A DNA stretch of 64,000 nt from Siphlonurus alternatus (taxonomy: Eukaryota; Arthropoda; Insecta; Ephemeroptera; Siphlonuridae), in the NCBI GenBank assembly GCA_949825025.1, contig OX463778.1, positions 21,110,196 through 21,174,195 on the forward strand, in the 5' to 3' direction. Below are positions 20,826-32,931 of the stretch, one piece after another. The notes below the pieces were generated by a model. The model had not been told where the DNA came from, made no database searches, and saw only the letters and a list, made by a program, of their open reading frames with translations. The first letter of the stretch is position 1; each line of letters starts with the position of its first letter. The position numbers and the translations under genes were made by a program.

Positions 20826-22644
20826 AATCAAAACAAAAACATATTTTAAAAAAACTGTTATACTACAAGCTTTTGGTTAGATTTATTTCTATATATGCAG
20901 CACCTATTGCAGAAATGATTATGGTTTTCTAGATTACTTTAAAAAGTAATCATGCAAAAACCCGTATATATGAATTAATGATACACACAAACTGAATGAT
21001 TGATGTGTACTTATTTACAGATTGACAACATTTTTTTTTTTTTTTTTTTGCTTTTAAGGAAGATAAAAACAGTGACTGTAACTTATTAATAATTAAAGTA
21101 TAATCTTCATTTTAATCACTTATATGAATCGTATATTATATATTTTGCGTCTTGTATAATAGAGCCAGAATCTTTCTCATCATTAGACTATACTTATAAT
21201 ACAATGATTATTTCTTCCATGTAAATATATATACGAACGTTGTTATACATTTATCATACGAATACGTCTTCATGTTGTATTACAATCGATCACGTAGTAT
21301 ATGAAGGCATCATTAAAAGCCTTGTTACGAGTAAAATCCAGAATAGTGTGTAATCGAAGACATCATGATGATGTAACGTAACACTTCCTTCTTTTATAGC
21401 AAAGCACTTATATATCTTTTTTTTAAACTATCATACTGATAGATCTGAATTACTAATGACTATTTTTCTAATGATGTAATTAATTATAGAATTCATATCA
21501 AACTAGAGCATGTTTGATGTGCATTGAAAATACATACAATCAGCTCATATGATGTACTAGCAAACAAACAATGAATTTTTTTATTGGCAATGCAGCAGTT
21601 GCATTTTTTTTTTTTTTTTTGTTTGCAGAAAGTTTCTATGTTAACAAAGTGCTTGTCAATGTTAGATTTTTTAAAAAAAAAAAGTTTAAAAGTCCAAACT
21701 AAAAAATGTGATGACAACATTTCTAACTGAATCTAACATGAGGATAAGCTTAAAAAATAGCAGCCACAGTTATATACTTTAGATTCACTAAAGTGTAAAG
21801 TTCTGTTTGTTTAAAAACAAAACAAGATCACAAAAAAAAAAAAAAAATGAAACGTATAAAAAAATAAATAAATTAACAAACTATAAAGTAAGTCAATACT
21901 TTTTGTAAATAATTTCCTTTTGAAATACATGACGACAGAAGAAAAAAATAATATATATATGTATTTTTTTTTGCAAAAATGATAAGTTTTTTGCAATTCA
22001 AAACAGCCAAAGGCTGTAGAAAAAAGAAAAAATGGAATATGATATTTGCTTAAGTCAAGATCAAAGGTTTTAAAAAAATACTATAAGCAAAATGAAAAAT
22101 AATATACACACACAGGCATATAAAAAAGTTGAAACAAGATATTTATAGTTTGAAACGTTCTTTTTCGCATCGTCAACTGATAAGTCTGAGATGATAAAAA
22201 CAGGTCACAGTAAAGACGTATAGAGTAACCATAAGAAATATACGCTCATTGAATGTAATTACATCTTGAATGTTCATTGTGTGGTTTAGATTGAATACGG
22301 AAAACTATATCAAATAATATGGCAACAATATGTGTCGAAAACATAAAACTACTTTAATTACTTCGTATTTTATTACTGGAAATAAGATTTGTATTGTCAG
22401 TTGACCCCATGACCTCAGAAGTTAACTTGTTGGGTTTCTTGGCTCAAAGCCTCTGATTTATTGTAAATTTAATAGGTCTAGACTTCGACCCTAAAAAAAA
22501 AACAATAAATTTTTAGTTGTATTTCAAACAATTGAATTTATTTTCTGAAATTGAGACTCTGAGAATATAATGTGGAATAAAATTTTGAGTAAATAAATTA
22601 AAGCAAATAATAAAGTTAAACTTGAAATAGTTGTCATTACAACT
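20826..22644. other. A/T-rich spacer
   Basis: No gene seen. T or A runs of 15-18 occur near 21031-21049, 21606-21620 and 21832-21847. Frames here are F/K/I-rich chance frames. Confidence 0.6.
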
Positions 22645-22795
22645 AAAGCCAGTATTACACGATACAATTTTTCTAACTATTGCATACAATTTTTCCTTTC
22701 AAGAAAACTTGAACTCCATTATTTGTTTGTATTGAGATTAAATTTTCTTGCAAGGAAAAATTGTATGCAAAATTGTATGGTGTAATACCGGCTTA
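22645..22795. mobile_element. Short palindromic MITE
   Basis: Left end AAAGCCAGTATTACACGATA mirrors TGGTGTAATACCGGCTTA. A second inner pairing, GCATACAATTTTTCCTT with AAGGAAAAATTGTATGC, makes the whole 151 bp one hairpin. Single copy in this window. Confidence 0.8.
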
Positions 22796-25131
22796 AGACT
22801 TTAACTGTAGTAAAGAGATTACCATACAGATGAAAAATAATTTTAAACGCTTATGATAGGATCTATACATTTAATTAAAATGAATTCTTTGTGAATTCTT
22901 TGAAAAAATTTCAGTTGTGCCTGTGGTTATAGTCCTATTTGACTATATACTTATGAAATGCAGTGATTTTTTAAAATTGGCAATCTATTTGAAAAATAAT
23001 TTATAGCAATTTCCAATTTCTTTATTTTTTTTTTATATGCTGTCATATTGTTCTAAAAAAGACAAATTTGTAAGCACCCAATGATTCTGAAATAATATAA
23101 AATTAAACGTGGGGGGCGAGGGGGAGATAAGTTACCCCAGTTCATTTTATATTTAACATCATGGATGTTGTTGGAAGCTCCTCCACTTTCTATTGTTTAA
23201 AACTCTCCTCAATTTACTCGTTCTGTTCAATTTGTTTTATGGCCTGCACATTGAGAAAAACGTTAAAATGTAATGTTTGGGGGGATACAGAGATTCTCAA
23301 GACATCTAAATTTTATCACCACCCTTTACAATAGTAAAGATCTATGTATAGTTAACTTGAAATTGTACATTTATGACTGATTGGAAATATTTAGAGTTTT
23401 CGTAAAGAATAAATTTGTAAGATAAGATAAAAAAAAGATTGTTTTGTTTTATTTTTTATGATTTTTTTGTATACTTATTATGTATTATAAGACTTTATAT
23501 TGTTATATTGTATAATTATACTATTAATAATGATTTATACAAGTAATTAATGCAATAATCATAAATTTACCTTTTTAAAATAATAGTTGAAAATAATAAT
23601 TTACATAAATTTTAATTTACATCTGAAATATGGCTGCCAATTTTTTTTTTTATTAATTTCTTTATTCCCAAAAAAAAAAAAAGAAAACAAAAAAAAAAAA
23701 ACAAAAAAAAACAGATGTATGACACTTAACATATAATATTAAAATACACCCCAAAGAGTTTGGAAAACTCGTAAGCGAGGATCGTCAGTTTACTTAAAAA
23801 TAAATTTTAGACAAGATGGCAAAAAACACACAGAAAAAGCACAGGTTTCTTTTAAAATCCAACACGAAAAGCTAATAGTAGCAAAGATTTCACACTAGCG
23901 TGTGGCTTAAACTGTATTGATTGTTGGACTTGTAGCATCATCAGCAATAAGAAATTAAGTCACCTGCACTTTGGTCACGTGCTGATGTATGAGTGAGTAA
24001 CTTAACAAAAGAACATCGAAATATAAAAATAAATATAAAGAGCCACGAGGCAGACATTGTAAATCGATGTGCTGTCTTTTGTCACAACGTCGTGGTGCTA
24101 CGATGACAACCCTCATGCCCGTGCATGTCAATATGACCCTGGTCAATAAAAGAGGGGGTTAGAAGAAGAAACGCCAATGCTGCAGCTCCTCGCTGATATT
24201 TTACATCAATGATTGTTGACTATACATGTAGAAAACATTTTTTTTTAGACTACTATTCTTTTTCTGTATATACCATTTGAAATTGGATATCCACAAGGAT
24301 AGACAATACTAGAATACCAACTAAGTTTTTCTGTGTGTGTGTGTGGTATATATTGGATATCATGTGAACAGATTTAGTCATCGCTTTTACAAAAATATAA
24401 AATACGATTATATGTGATATAAATAGTTTAATATATTTTAAATTTGTTACGTTTTTCTTCGTTAATAAAGTATATTGAAATTGCATGCGTGAGTAAAATA
24501 TATAAATACTTCATCAATTTTCATACACGTACTATTTTTTTTTTTATTTATTATGGAAACTGGAATAAGTAGTTGAACTTTCAACGTGGTAATTGGGAAA
24601 TATGATTAATGAATATGTAAATTAGTGTAGTTATAACTCCATTTCATATTGATTTGCTTAATTTCATGATTAAATGTTTCAATTCGTACTGAAAAAACAA
24701 ATTTTGACGCAATAAAAATCAAAATCATTAACTAAATTGAAAAATATGTATTAAACTACAAAATATAAAAATATATAGCAATGTATTTTTAAAAAAATGC
24801 CGCTATAAATCAATAAGTGCCCTATAAAAGCCAAAATTTCTTCTTTTATATCTAATTTATAAAACAAATTCAAATTGCATTACGTTTGGGTATTGTTGAT
24901 TTTGTTTATAAAAATAAAATCATTTTGATTTTGATTTTTTTGGTCAATATTTGAGAAAAATTTTGTGTGTTTTATTAATACATTTTAGCATCTAAAATTT
25001 CCATTGATTTTTGTCACGCAAAATATCGACTATTGTTATAATGAAAAGACACTTTCTTATATATTTGTTTTCTATATAAGACGACCTTATAACTCGATCA
25101 ATAGTTCATTATATTTGCTCTTGTTTTATTA
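22796..25131. other. A/T-rich spacer
   Basis: No gene. GGGGGGCGAGGGGGAG lies near 23111, A-rich low-complexity sequence at 23670-23712, and a slightly richer patch with CACAACGTCGTGGTG near 24083. The 63- and 77-codon minus-strand frames are not supported. Confidence 0.55.
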
Positions 25132-25395
25132 TACAGAGTGAACCACAATTCGCGTGCCAACTTTTTTCGTAAATTTGGTATTGCAAAAATTTTCGTACAA
25201 ACTTCAAATTTGGTACACTTGTAGCTGAGGGTTGTAAAAATTAGTTCAGGGTGTTAAAATTTTTATAGGACACCAATAACACCCCTTTCAGGGGTGGTTT
25301 TTAAAAAAATTATTTTCGCCTTATGGAAATTCAATGTTAAATACAACTTTTTTTGAAATCATTGGAATTTTGCGGAAAAAGTTTCTAGCATAAGG

Positions 25396-26000
25396 TAATC
25401 GACCGTCCTGAACTCAGAAATAATTTTAGATTTTTTCCCCGACGCACCCCTGAGGGTGGAGACCTACCCCTAAAATCCATTTTCCTTAAAAATTGTGCTA
25501 AAATTATGAAATTAATTTTCAAGGGGTAATCGACCCTCCTGAACTCGGAAATAATTTTAGATTTTTTCCCCGATGCACCCCTGAGGGTGGAGACCTACCC
25601 CTAAAATCCATTTTCCTTAAAAATTGTGCTAAAATTATGGAATTAATTTTCAAGGGGTAATCGACCCTTCTAAACTCGGAAATAATTTTAGATTTTTTCC
25701 CCGACGCACCCCTGAGGGTAGAGACCTACCCCTAAAATCCATTTTCCTTAAAAATTGTGCTAAAATTATGAAATTAATTTTCAAGGAGTAATCGACCCTC
25801 CTGAACTCGGAAATAATTTTAGATTTTTTCCCCGGCGCACTCATGAGGGTAAAGAACTACCCCTAAAATCCATTTTCCTTAAAAATTGTGATAAAATTGT
25901 AAAATTAATTTTCAAGGGGTACTCTACCCTTCTGAACTCGGAAATAATTTTAGATTTTTTCCCTAACGCAACCCTGAGGGTCAACGGCTACCCACCATAT
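25396..26000. repeat. 131-bp tandem array, left half
   Basis: TAATCGACC recurs at a period of 131 bases (C of CGAC at 25400, 25531, 25662 and 25793, with a diverged one near 25924), giving about four and a half units. Each unit contains CCTGAACTCGGAAATAATTT and ACGCACCCCTGAGGGTGGAG. The unit nearest the centre is the most diverged. Confidence 0.9.
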
Positions 26001-26559
26001 CTTTTCTCCTTAATAATCGAGTAGAAATTGTGAATTAAATTTTTTTCGGAATTTATCAAAATCTTTCATAAAAAAAAAATCACCTCTTCACTTGCAGCAT
26101 GACGATGGATGTGTTCACCGTTAATTGCATGGCGTGAAGGCACATGTTGGTCTGCACAACGAGGCTATGTGTGCCTTTAACAACTGAGATGTAACCAATT
26201 CCACATAACGTCTGTCACTTTTAGCTCGTCAATGGTCTCAAATCTCTTTCTGAAGGAAAATGTTCACAAGAAGAGATTTGAGACGAATTGACAAACAGAA
26301 AGTGGAGATCAGACGTTGCATGGAATTAGTCACACCTCAGATGTTAGAGGCTATGCACCTACACACATGGCCACGTTGAGCGGACCAACATGTGCCATCA
26401 CGCCAATTAACGGTGGACACATTGAGTGAAACCACTGTCATGCTGCAAGTGAAGGGGTCAGTCTGGGATATTTTTTCTCTGAAAAATTTCGATACATCCT
26501 GAAAAAAAATTAATTCGCAATTTCTACTCGATAATTAAGAAAGAAGGATATGGTGGGTA

Positions 26560-27015
26560 GCAGTTTACCCTCAGAGTTGCATCGGGGAAAAAAATCTAAA
26601 ATTATTTCCGAGTTCAGGAGGGTCAATTACACCTAGGAAATTAATTTCACAATTTTTAAGGAAAATGGATTTTAGGGGTAGGTCTCCACCCTCAGGGGTG
26701 CGTCGGGGAAAAAATCTAAAATTATTTCCGAGTTCAGAAGGGTCGATTACCCATTGAAAATTAATTTCATAATTTTAGCACAATTTTTAAGGAAAATGGA
26801 TTTTAGGGGTAGGTCTCCACCCTCAGGGGTGCGTTGGAGAAAAAATCTAAAATTATTACCGAGTTCAGGAGGGTCGATTACCCCTTGAAAATTAATTTCA
26901 TAATTTTAGCACAATTTTTTAGGAAAATGGATTTTAGGGGTAGGTCTCCACCCTCAGGGGTGCGTCGGGGAAAAAATCTAAAATTATTTCTGAGTTCAGG
27001 ACGGTCGATTACCTT
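26560..27015. repeat. 131-bp tandem array, right half
   Basis: Inverted version of the left array with about three and a half units, roughly one fewer. The difference suggests unequal exchange or slippage within one half after the palindrome formed. A 62-codon frame across two units is an artefact. Confidence 0.85.
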
Positions 27016-27275
27016 ATGCTAGAAACTTTTTCCGCAAAATTCCAATGATTTCAAAAAAAGTTGTATTTAACATTGAATTTCCATAAGGCGAAAATAATTT
27101 TTTTAAAAACCACCCCTGAAAGGGGTGTTATTGGTGTCCTATAAAAATTTTAACACCCTGAACTAATTTTTACAACCCTCAGCTACAAGTGTACCAAGTT
27201 TGAAGTTTGTACGAAAATTTTTGCAATATCAAATTTACGAAAAAAGTTGGCACGCGAATTGTGGTTCACTCTGTA

Positions 27276-27880
27276 CAAGCAAGCATTCATATAATTAAGT
27301 AAAAGCCATAAAAATTATATAATAAAAATAATAAATTTCAACAATTATTTTATACCCACCTTAGCCGATTTCTCTTTTGATAAATTTGAGCTGCTTTTAA
27401 CATATTATCAAAGTCACGAGAACCAACCCTTTCAATTAATTTATAATGCGGAAGAATTCAGAAAATAATAATATTTTATGCAAACATAAAAAAAAAGTTG
27501 AAAATTAAAGCAAAATATAAAGTAAAAAAAAATCCACCATTAACACCCTTAAAAAATTTATGGGCAATTGAGAATGTTCACGTATTCTTATTTATTTGCA
27601 ACGTGCTGCATACAAACGACAGACAAAAAAAAAGGGTTGAACGTAATTTTAGACTCAGAGTCCTTTTTTTGTTCAGTTACGTATGGTTACCCAAGTGTAA
27701 ATTGTTACAAAATTATCATATAATAAAAATAAAGTACAAAAAAAAAGTGAAATATTAGTAAAATAACTATTTTTAATTTTTCTTCTTTTTTTGTAGAGTA
27801 TAAAAGAAAGTACAGAAGTGTATCAGCTGTTAGTTCGTAAGTCAAAAACTCACAGAGCAGAAATAGCTGCTGGTTTGCGG
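27276..27880. other. A/T-rich spacer
   Basis: No gene or element recognised. Chance frames of 85-86 codons exist on both strands at its right end. Confidence 0.6.
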
Positions 27881-28101
27881 TAAGAGAAAACTTATAACGA
27901 TAAAGTAGAGCTTCTTCTTCTTCTTCCCATGTTCGCGTTTCTACCCTAAATACCCCAAACATTTCCCCACCCCCTTAACAGCAGCAGCACAGTAGTCACC
28001 ATGCCTTGCATCTCACACGCGTGCTGTGTAGTGCTGGAGAACGTTTTTGGTTGGTATGGTGCCTGGTGAGAACTCCCATCTGGTTTCGGCCGCGCAACAG
28101 C
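27881..28101. other. GC-richer island
   Basis: Complex sequence just left of the long CT tract, including (TTC)n near 27911-27925 and a pyrimidine-rich stretch up to 27981. It contains the splice-bounded segment described separately. Confidence 0.45.
27982..28065 (+). other. Candidate exon, 84 nt
   Basis: The upstream stretch ATTTCCCCACCCCCTTAACA ends in AG at 27980-27981, a good 3' splice-site match. The segment ends CCTG and is followed by GTGAGA at 28066, a good 5' splice site. It is 84 nt (28 codons) and open in phase 0, reading [15 protein letters not shown] at its start and [11 protein letters not shown] at its end. No known domain is recognised. The open frame continues past the donor into the CT repeat, so openness alone is weak evidence. 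Confidence 0.25.
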
Positions 28102-29165
<1,064 letters not shown>

Positions 29166-30008
29166 CACTGCAAAAACAACTAAATATCAAAGGCATTGAG
29201 AATCTCCACAATCACTTTTGCATCACCAAAAGTGTTTAGCTTCTCAATGCTTTTATTGTTTACAGTCTTCATACCTGTTGTAAAAAGCTAAAAAGTGATC
29301 ACCAATCTAACTACTCGCCAGCTTGACTTCGGTAATCACTTTCGATCATACCTTACCACTGCACTGCTAATGCTTTCTTAGTAGGAAGAGTATTATTGAG
29401 GTATATAAAATAAATAAGAGCTATGGTGAAATGATAAGGGTTCATTTCAATACAAGGTTATACAAATTTCGACCCTAGGGTAAAATTTGATGGCGGTTCT
29501 AATGGCGACCCTTAAATTTGCGACCCTTTGACCCTTAAGGGTCAAAAGACCCTTAAATTTTTTTTCGTGAAAAATTGCGAAATTGACATTAGCAATGTCC
29601 TTAATTAACTTTAGAGCTCTTATTTACGCATTTTAAGGGTCGACCCTTGGGGTCTAACAGGGGTCATTTTTTAAAAGTATACAAATATTTATAACAAAAT
29701 TTGTCAAAAACTGTGAGGATTATGGATTTAGCATTGGCTTTAATTGATTCAGTAAGAATAATGACCCTCTAAGGGTCGACCCCTAAAATATATTACGATC
29801 TATTCCGCATATAATACTTCTAAATGCTATTAACATGCAATTTCTGAATGCTAATTCTGTTAACAAAAATCTAATGTTTAAAACGTTAGTTTTTAAATGG
29901 TAAAAACAGTGATTATATAGCAAAGACATTTAGCTATTTTTCTAAATACTTTTAACGTTCAGTAAATGTTAAAAGCATGGAGGGTCTGAATACCGATTTT
30001 TTGCAGTG
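29166..30008. mobile_element. CACTGCAAAAA-ended element
   Basis: CACTGCAAAAA at the left and TTTTTGCAGTG at the right are inverted termini. The left end also forms its own hairpin: GGCATTGAGAATCTCC ... CACTTTTG pairs with CAAAAGTG ... GCTTCTCAATGC (29189-29253). The interior is rich in GACCCTTAA and TTAAGGGTC words (29470-29785), some palindromic. No target duplication is obvious, so the boundaries may be those of two abutting elements. Confidence 0.5.
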
Positions 30009-30363
30009 TGAAAGCATATACAGCTGCTACGATCGCTCTGCCATGAACCCTGCGAGCTAGCGATTGGACAGTATTTTTCTCTTACGTAGTCTGACAGACT
30101 AATATTATAAAGTGGTGGCTATTCAAGTGAAAAATTCTAAGATACTTTGATGTCACCGCCATATTTTCATATTTCATTTTTTCTTTTGAAGTTCAGCAAC
30201 ACAAATTAATAATAAAAAACAAGTTTTTTAAATTTATATTTTGCATACATATCTTTACTTTCATCTTTAATATATTTGGTGTATGTTCTTGATTTTTTTA
30301 TATTACAAAGTAAAAAATTTAACATGTGTTTCCTTTTATTCAGGCAATTAAAAATAACATATT
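30009..30363. other. A/T-rich spacer
   Basis: Nothing recognised beyond a short GC-richer patch (30015-30060). Confidence 0.55.
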
Positions 30364-30440
30364 GCCTTTAAGTTAGGCAACTTGTTCAGCATCCAAATGT
30401 AGTAGGTTGCATATGTGGCAGGGGTAAAAGTTGACGAGAT
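30364..30440 (+). repeat. Dispersed repeat R, copy 1
   Basis: GCCTTTAAGTTAGGCAACTT, then TTGTTCAGCATCCAAATG, is repeated in direct orientation at 32614-32690 with about 80 percent identity by eye. A hairpin MITE follows 15 bp downstream in this copy but not in the other. Confidence 0.7.
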
Positions 30441-30454
30441 GATCAGAAAAAGGG

Positions 30455-30574
30455 CAAGGTCGTCGCCTCGGAAAATTCCCTTTGTGGCCTTTTTAATCAC
30501 CGTGCCCTGCGTTATTCTTGCGGGAAATGGTGATTTAACAACCAAAAAGGGAAATTTTCTGAGGCGATGACTTG
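30455..30574. mobile_element. Hairpin MITE family 'GTCGCCT', complete copy
   Basis: CAAGGTCGTCGCCTCGGAAA mirrors the right end TTTCTGAGGCGATGACTTG. Inner words AATCACCGTGCCCTGCG and GGGAAATGGTGATT also pair, with TTATTC in the loop. The shared loop and stem identify it with the copies at 10865, 31464 and 53762. A 65-codon minus-strand frame through it is an artefact. Confidence 0.85.
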
Positions 30575-31289
30575 TTGATCATTCATCTTCAAAAAATACA
30601 TTTGGTGTCTGAAACTGTGCATGTTATTTCCTGCACTTATTTTTGCCACAAATTAAGCAGAGCATGTTTAAATTTGTATTTTTGCTTATTAAAAATTTTG
30701 TAAATAAATATACTCATAATTGTGAAAACAAAAGTGCTAAAATTCTAAGAATTTTTATTTGTCAGAAATTAATGAAATCATAGATCTAAAATTATAAAGA
30801 ATAATGATTACAGAATAAGTAAATGTTTTCTTCCTAAATTAATTCTTCAAATATTTTTTCACATCCATAAAAAAATCCAATACTGACAAAGTAAACTCAA
30901 AGAACATTATATTTTAATTCATATTCAACTATGGAATGTAATAAACCATATTATCAAAATTTGAATTGTAATTATACTAATTATAGTTTATTAAATATTT
31001 TATAGTGATACTTAATTAAATGTGACACAACCTTACAAATTTCTTAAAAACACCAAAGCATAATATTATACGACATGATATTGAACAAGTTTCATCTATT
31101 CTTTAGACACGTGGAAAATATTGATATAAATAATTTTGTTAAATATCGGACAAAAATATCGTTGAAAATTGAGCAACATTTATTAAATGTTTTTTTCTTC
31201 TATTATTGCACCGTATCAAAACATAACTTGCTTATTTGGTTATTGTAAATGCACAAATTTTTTATTGGACTGTGTTTTACAAGTGATAT
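30575..31289. other. A/T-rich spacer
   Basis: No gene or element recognised. Confidence 0.6.
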
Positions 31290-31455
31290 TTTATTTACAT
31301 TTGTTATTGGAGTCATTGTTTTATTTTCCTTCTTTATTATTAATTGTTAATGCGTAACTCCACGTTGCGTTTTGTTCTGTATATAGGACTGTGTTAGAAT
31401 CACCTGCCAACTGTTATATTATGTAACATGAGGAAAATATAATAAATAAATAAAA
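31290..31455 (+). mobile_element. LINE-like 3' tail (truncated)
   Basis: A non-repetitive stretch (CTCCACGTTGCGTTTTG, ACTGTGTTAGAATCACC) ends in TGAGGAAAATATAATAAATA and an AATAAATAAATAAAA tail. Short 3'-end pieces ending in AATAAATAAA are typical of 5'-truncated non-LTR retrotransposons. The coding part is absent, so the family is not assigned. Confidence 0.35.
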
Positions 31456-31463
31456 ATAACAAA

Positions 31464-31598
31464 TGTACACTCCTCGCCTCTGAAAAGTTCTCTTCTACAG
31501 CCTTAATGTTAATCACTATACCCTGTAAGAATAACACAGGGTATGATGATTAACATTAATGCTGCAGAAGCGAACTTTTCAGAGGCGAGGAGTGCACA
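31464..31598. mobile_element. Hairpin MITE family 'GTCGCCT', complete copy
   Basis: TGTACACTCCTCGCCTCTGA mirrors TCAGAGGCGAGGAGTGCACA. The inner part TTAATCACTATACCCTGTAAG pairs with CACAGGGTATGATGATTAA. It lies directly after the LINE-like tail, and a fragment of the same family (TTGCAGCCTTGTTAATCTCC) follows at 31620-31640. Confidence 0.85.
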
Positions 31599-31645
31599 CT
31601 AAATAACTAAAAAACTTCTTTTGCAGCCTTGTTAATCTCCATACT

Positions 31646-32613
31646 AATAAAAATGTAATTAGTTCTACGTTCTATTTCACGTAGGTAATATTTCGTTGCA
31701 AATGATTTTATTTATTAGGTTGTCTATTATTTACCACCATGCAATAAATTTGATATGCACACCGTTAATTTTCAATTGTGTATTAAAATCTTGATGTTCG
31801 GCATGGAACATAAATGTGACTTGAAATAAAACACTATCATAATAATTTTCAAAGCAAAATACACATGGTTGTTATTTTAATTTACCTCGTAATAAGTCAG
31901 CTGATAATATTATTATCACCTGGTTAAATTAATATACACCACACCTGTCAAAAACACCTCTTGCTCGACACATGTGCCATTTTACACTATGTCTCATAAT
32001 AAATAACAATATAAAGTTTGTTACATTGATATAATTGTTATATAATTAAATGCATACTAATTTTCATTTAAAATAACATTATTTTCAAGATATTAAATAT
32101 AGTTAAGTTTTGTTATAATATGAATAAATTGCGACAAGTATGAACTTAAGCTTTAAGTCTTAACATAGTAAGCTTTACTAGGCTTTTTGGCTTTATATAT
32201 AAGAGAAAGAGCAACAGGAGATAGGATATAATATACTAGTATAAGTAATATGGCTTTGCTTTGTATTATAATATGAAGTCTGCTTGAATCAAGATATCAT
32301 CAATTGCACTTAAAAATATGTATTTGAGATTTGTATGTAAGTAATCCAGAACACACATTTGAAATTAGTTCTAAATATTATTATGTTAATGTAATTTTTT
32401 ATTTAAAATCTTGTGCAGTTAGCTTTATTATTAGGTTTGTGTTAAATTGTTATTCGAAGGGAAAATTAAAATAAAATTTTCTCTAAAAAATGCAGGGATA
32501 TATTTTTAATAATTTTAATGAATCAAGTTATTTTTTATTTGGTTGTCAAATTTGAATATTAAATTTCAATAATTTTTTTGAAATATAAACGAGTGAAACG
32601 ACTGTTATACGCC
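31646..32613. other. A/T-rich spacer
   Basis: No gene or element recognised. Confidence 0.6.
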
Positions 32614-32690
32614 GCCTTAAATTTAGGCAATTTGTTCAGCATCAAAATGCAGCGGAGTGCATAAGTGATAGGAGTGAAATAGAAGCAAAA
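32614..32690 (+). repeat. Dispersed repeat R, copy 2
   Basis: GCCTTAAATTTAGGCAATTT, then TTGTTCAGCATCAAAATG, aligns with copy 1 at 30364-30440 without large gaps. The function is unknown; it may be the conserved end of a larger element. Confidence 0.7.
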
Positions 32691-32746
32691 AAAGTTTCTC
32701 CTCTGTCAAAGTTGTCATTTTTTTTTTTCCATTTTGTTATCCTTTC

Positions 32747-32931
32747 TACATATGAGAAGCCGCATATCAAACGGATTTAAAGATCATTTTCACTACAGGT
32801 AAAATAAAATAGGAAACTAACCTGTATTTATTCATTGTACATTCAGCCACAAGGGCTGAGGCTATTCAGGGAACCTAACCTGTACCTGCAATGGCTTTTA
32901 AACCCGTTTAATCTGCAGCTTCACATATGTA
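32747..32931. mobile_element. Palindromic MITE
   Basis: TACATATGAGAAGCCGCATA mirrors the right end CTGCAGCTTCACATATGTA, and AAACGGATTTAAAG pairs with the CTTTTAAACCCGTTT region. Small internal differences suggest age. The CCACAAGGGCTGAGGC patch lies at the loop. Confidence 0.75.

Larger units (their letters stand above)
25134..27273. mobile_element. 2.14-kb foldback element, TA-flanked
   Basis: The terminal 36 bp (CAGAGTGAACCACAATTCGC onward) are perfectly inverted at the two ends and flanked by TA at 25132-25133 and 27274-27275, the Tc1/mariner-type target. The two halves are inverted copies through to the centre near 26255. Going inward each half has a terminal block, an array of 131-bp tandem units, and a GC-richer central block (near CACTTGCAGCATGACG). 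The central block pairs less well than the ends. There is no transposase frame. Transcribed as a unit it would fold into a kilobase-long hairpin. Confidence 0.9.

Noticed and set aside
25650..27022. Similar 62-64-codon frames in both halves of the foldback
   Set aside because: They are translations of the 131-bp tandem unit in mirror-image copies; sharing reflects the repeat, not a protein family.
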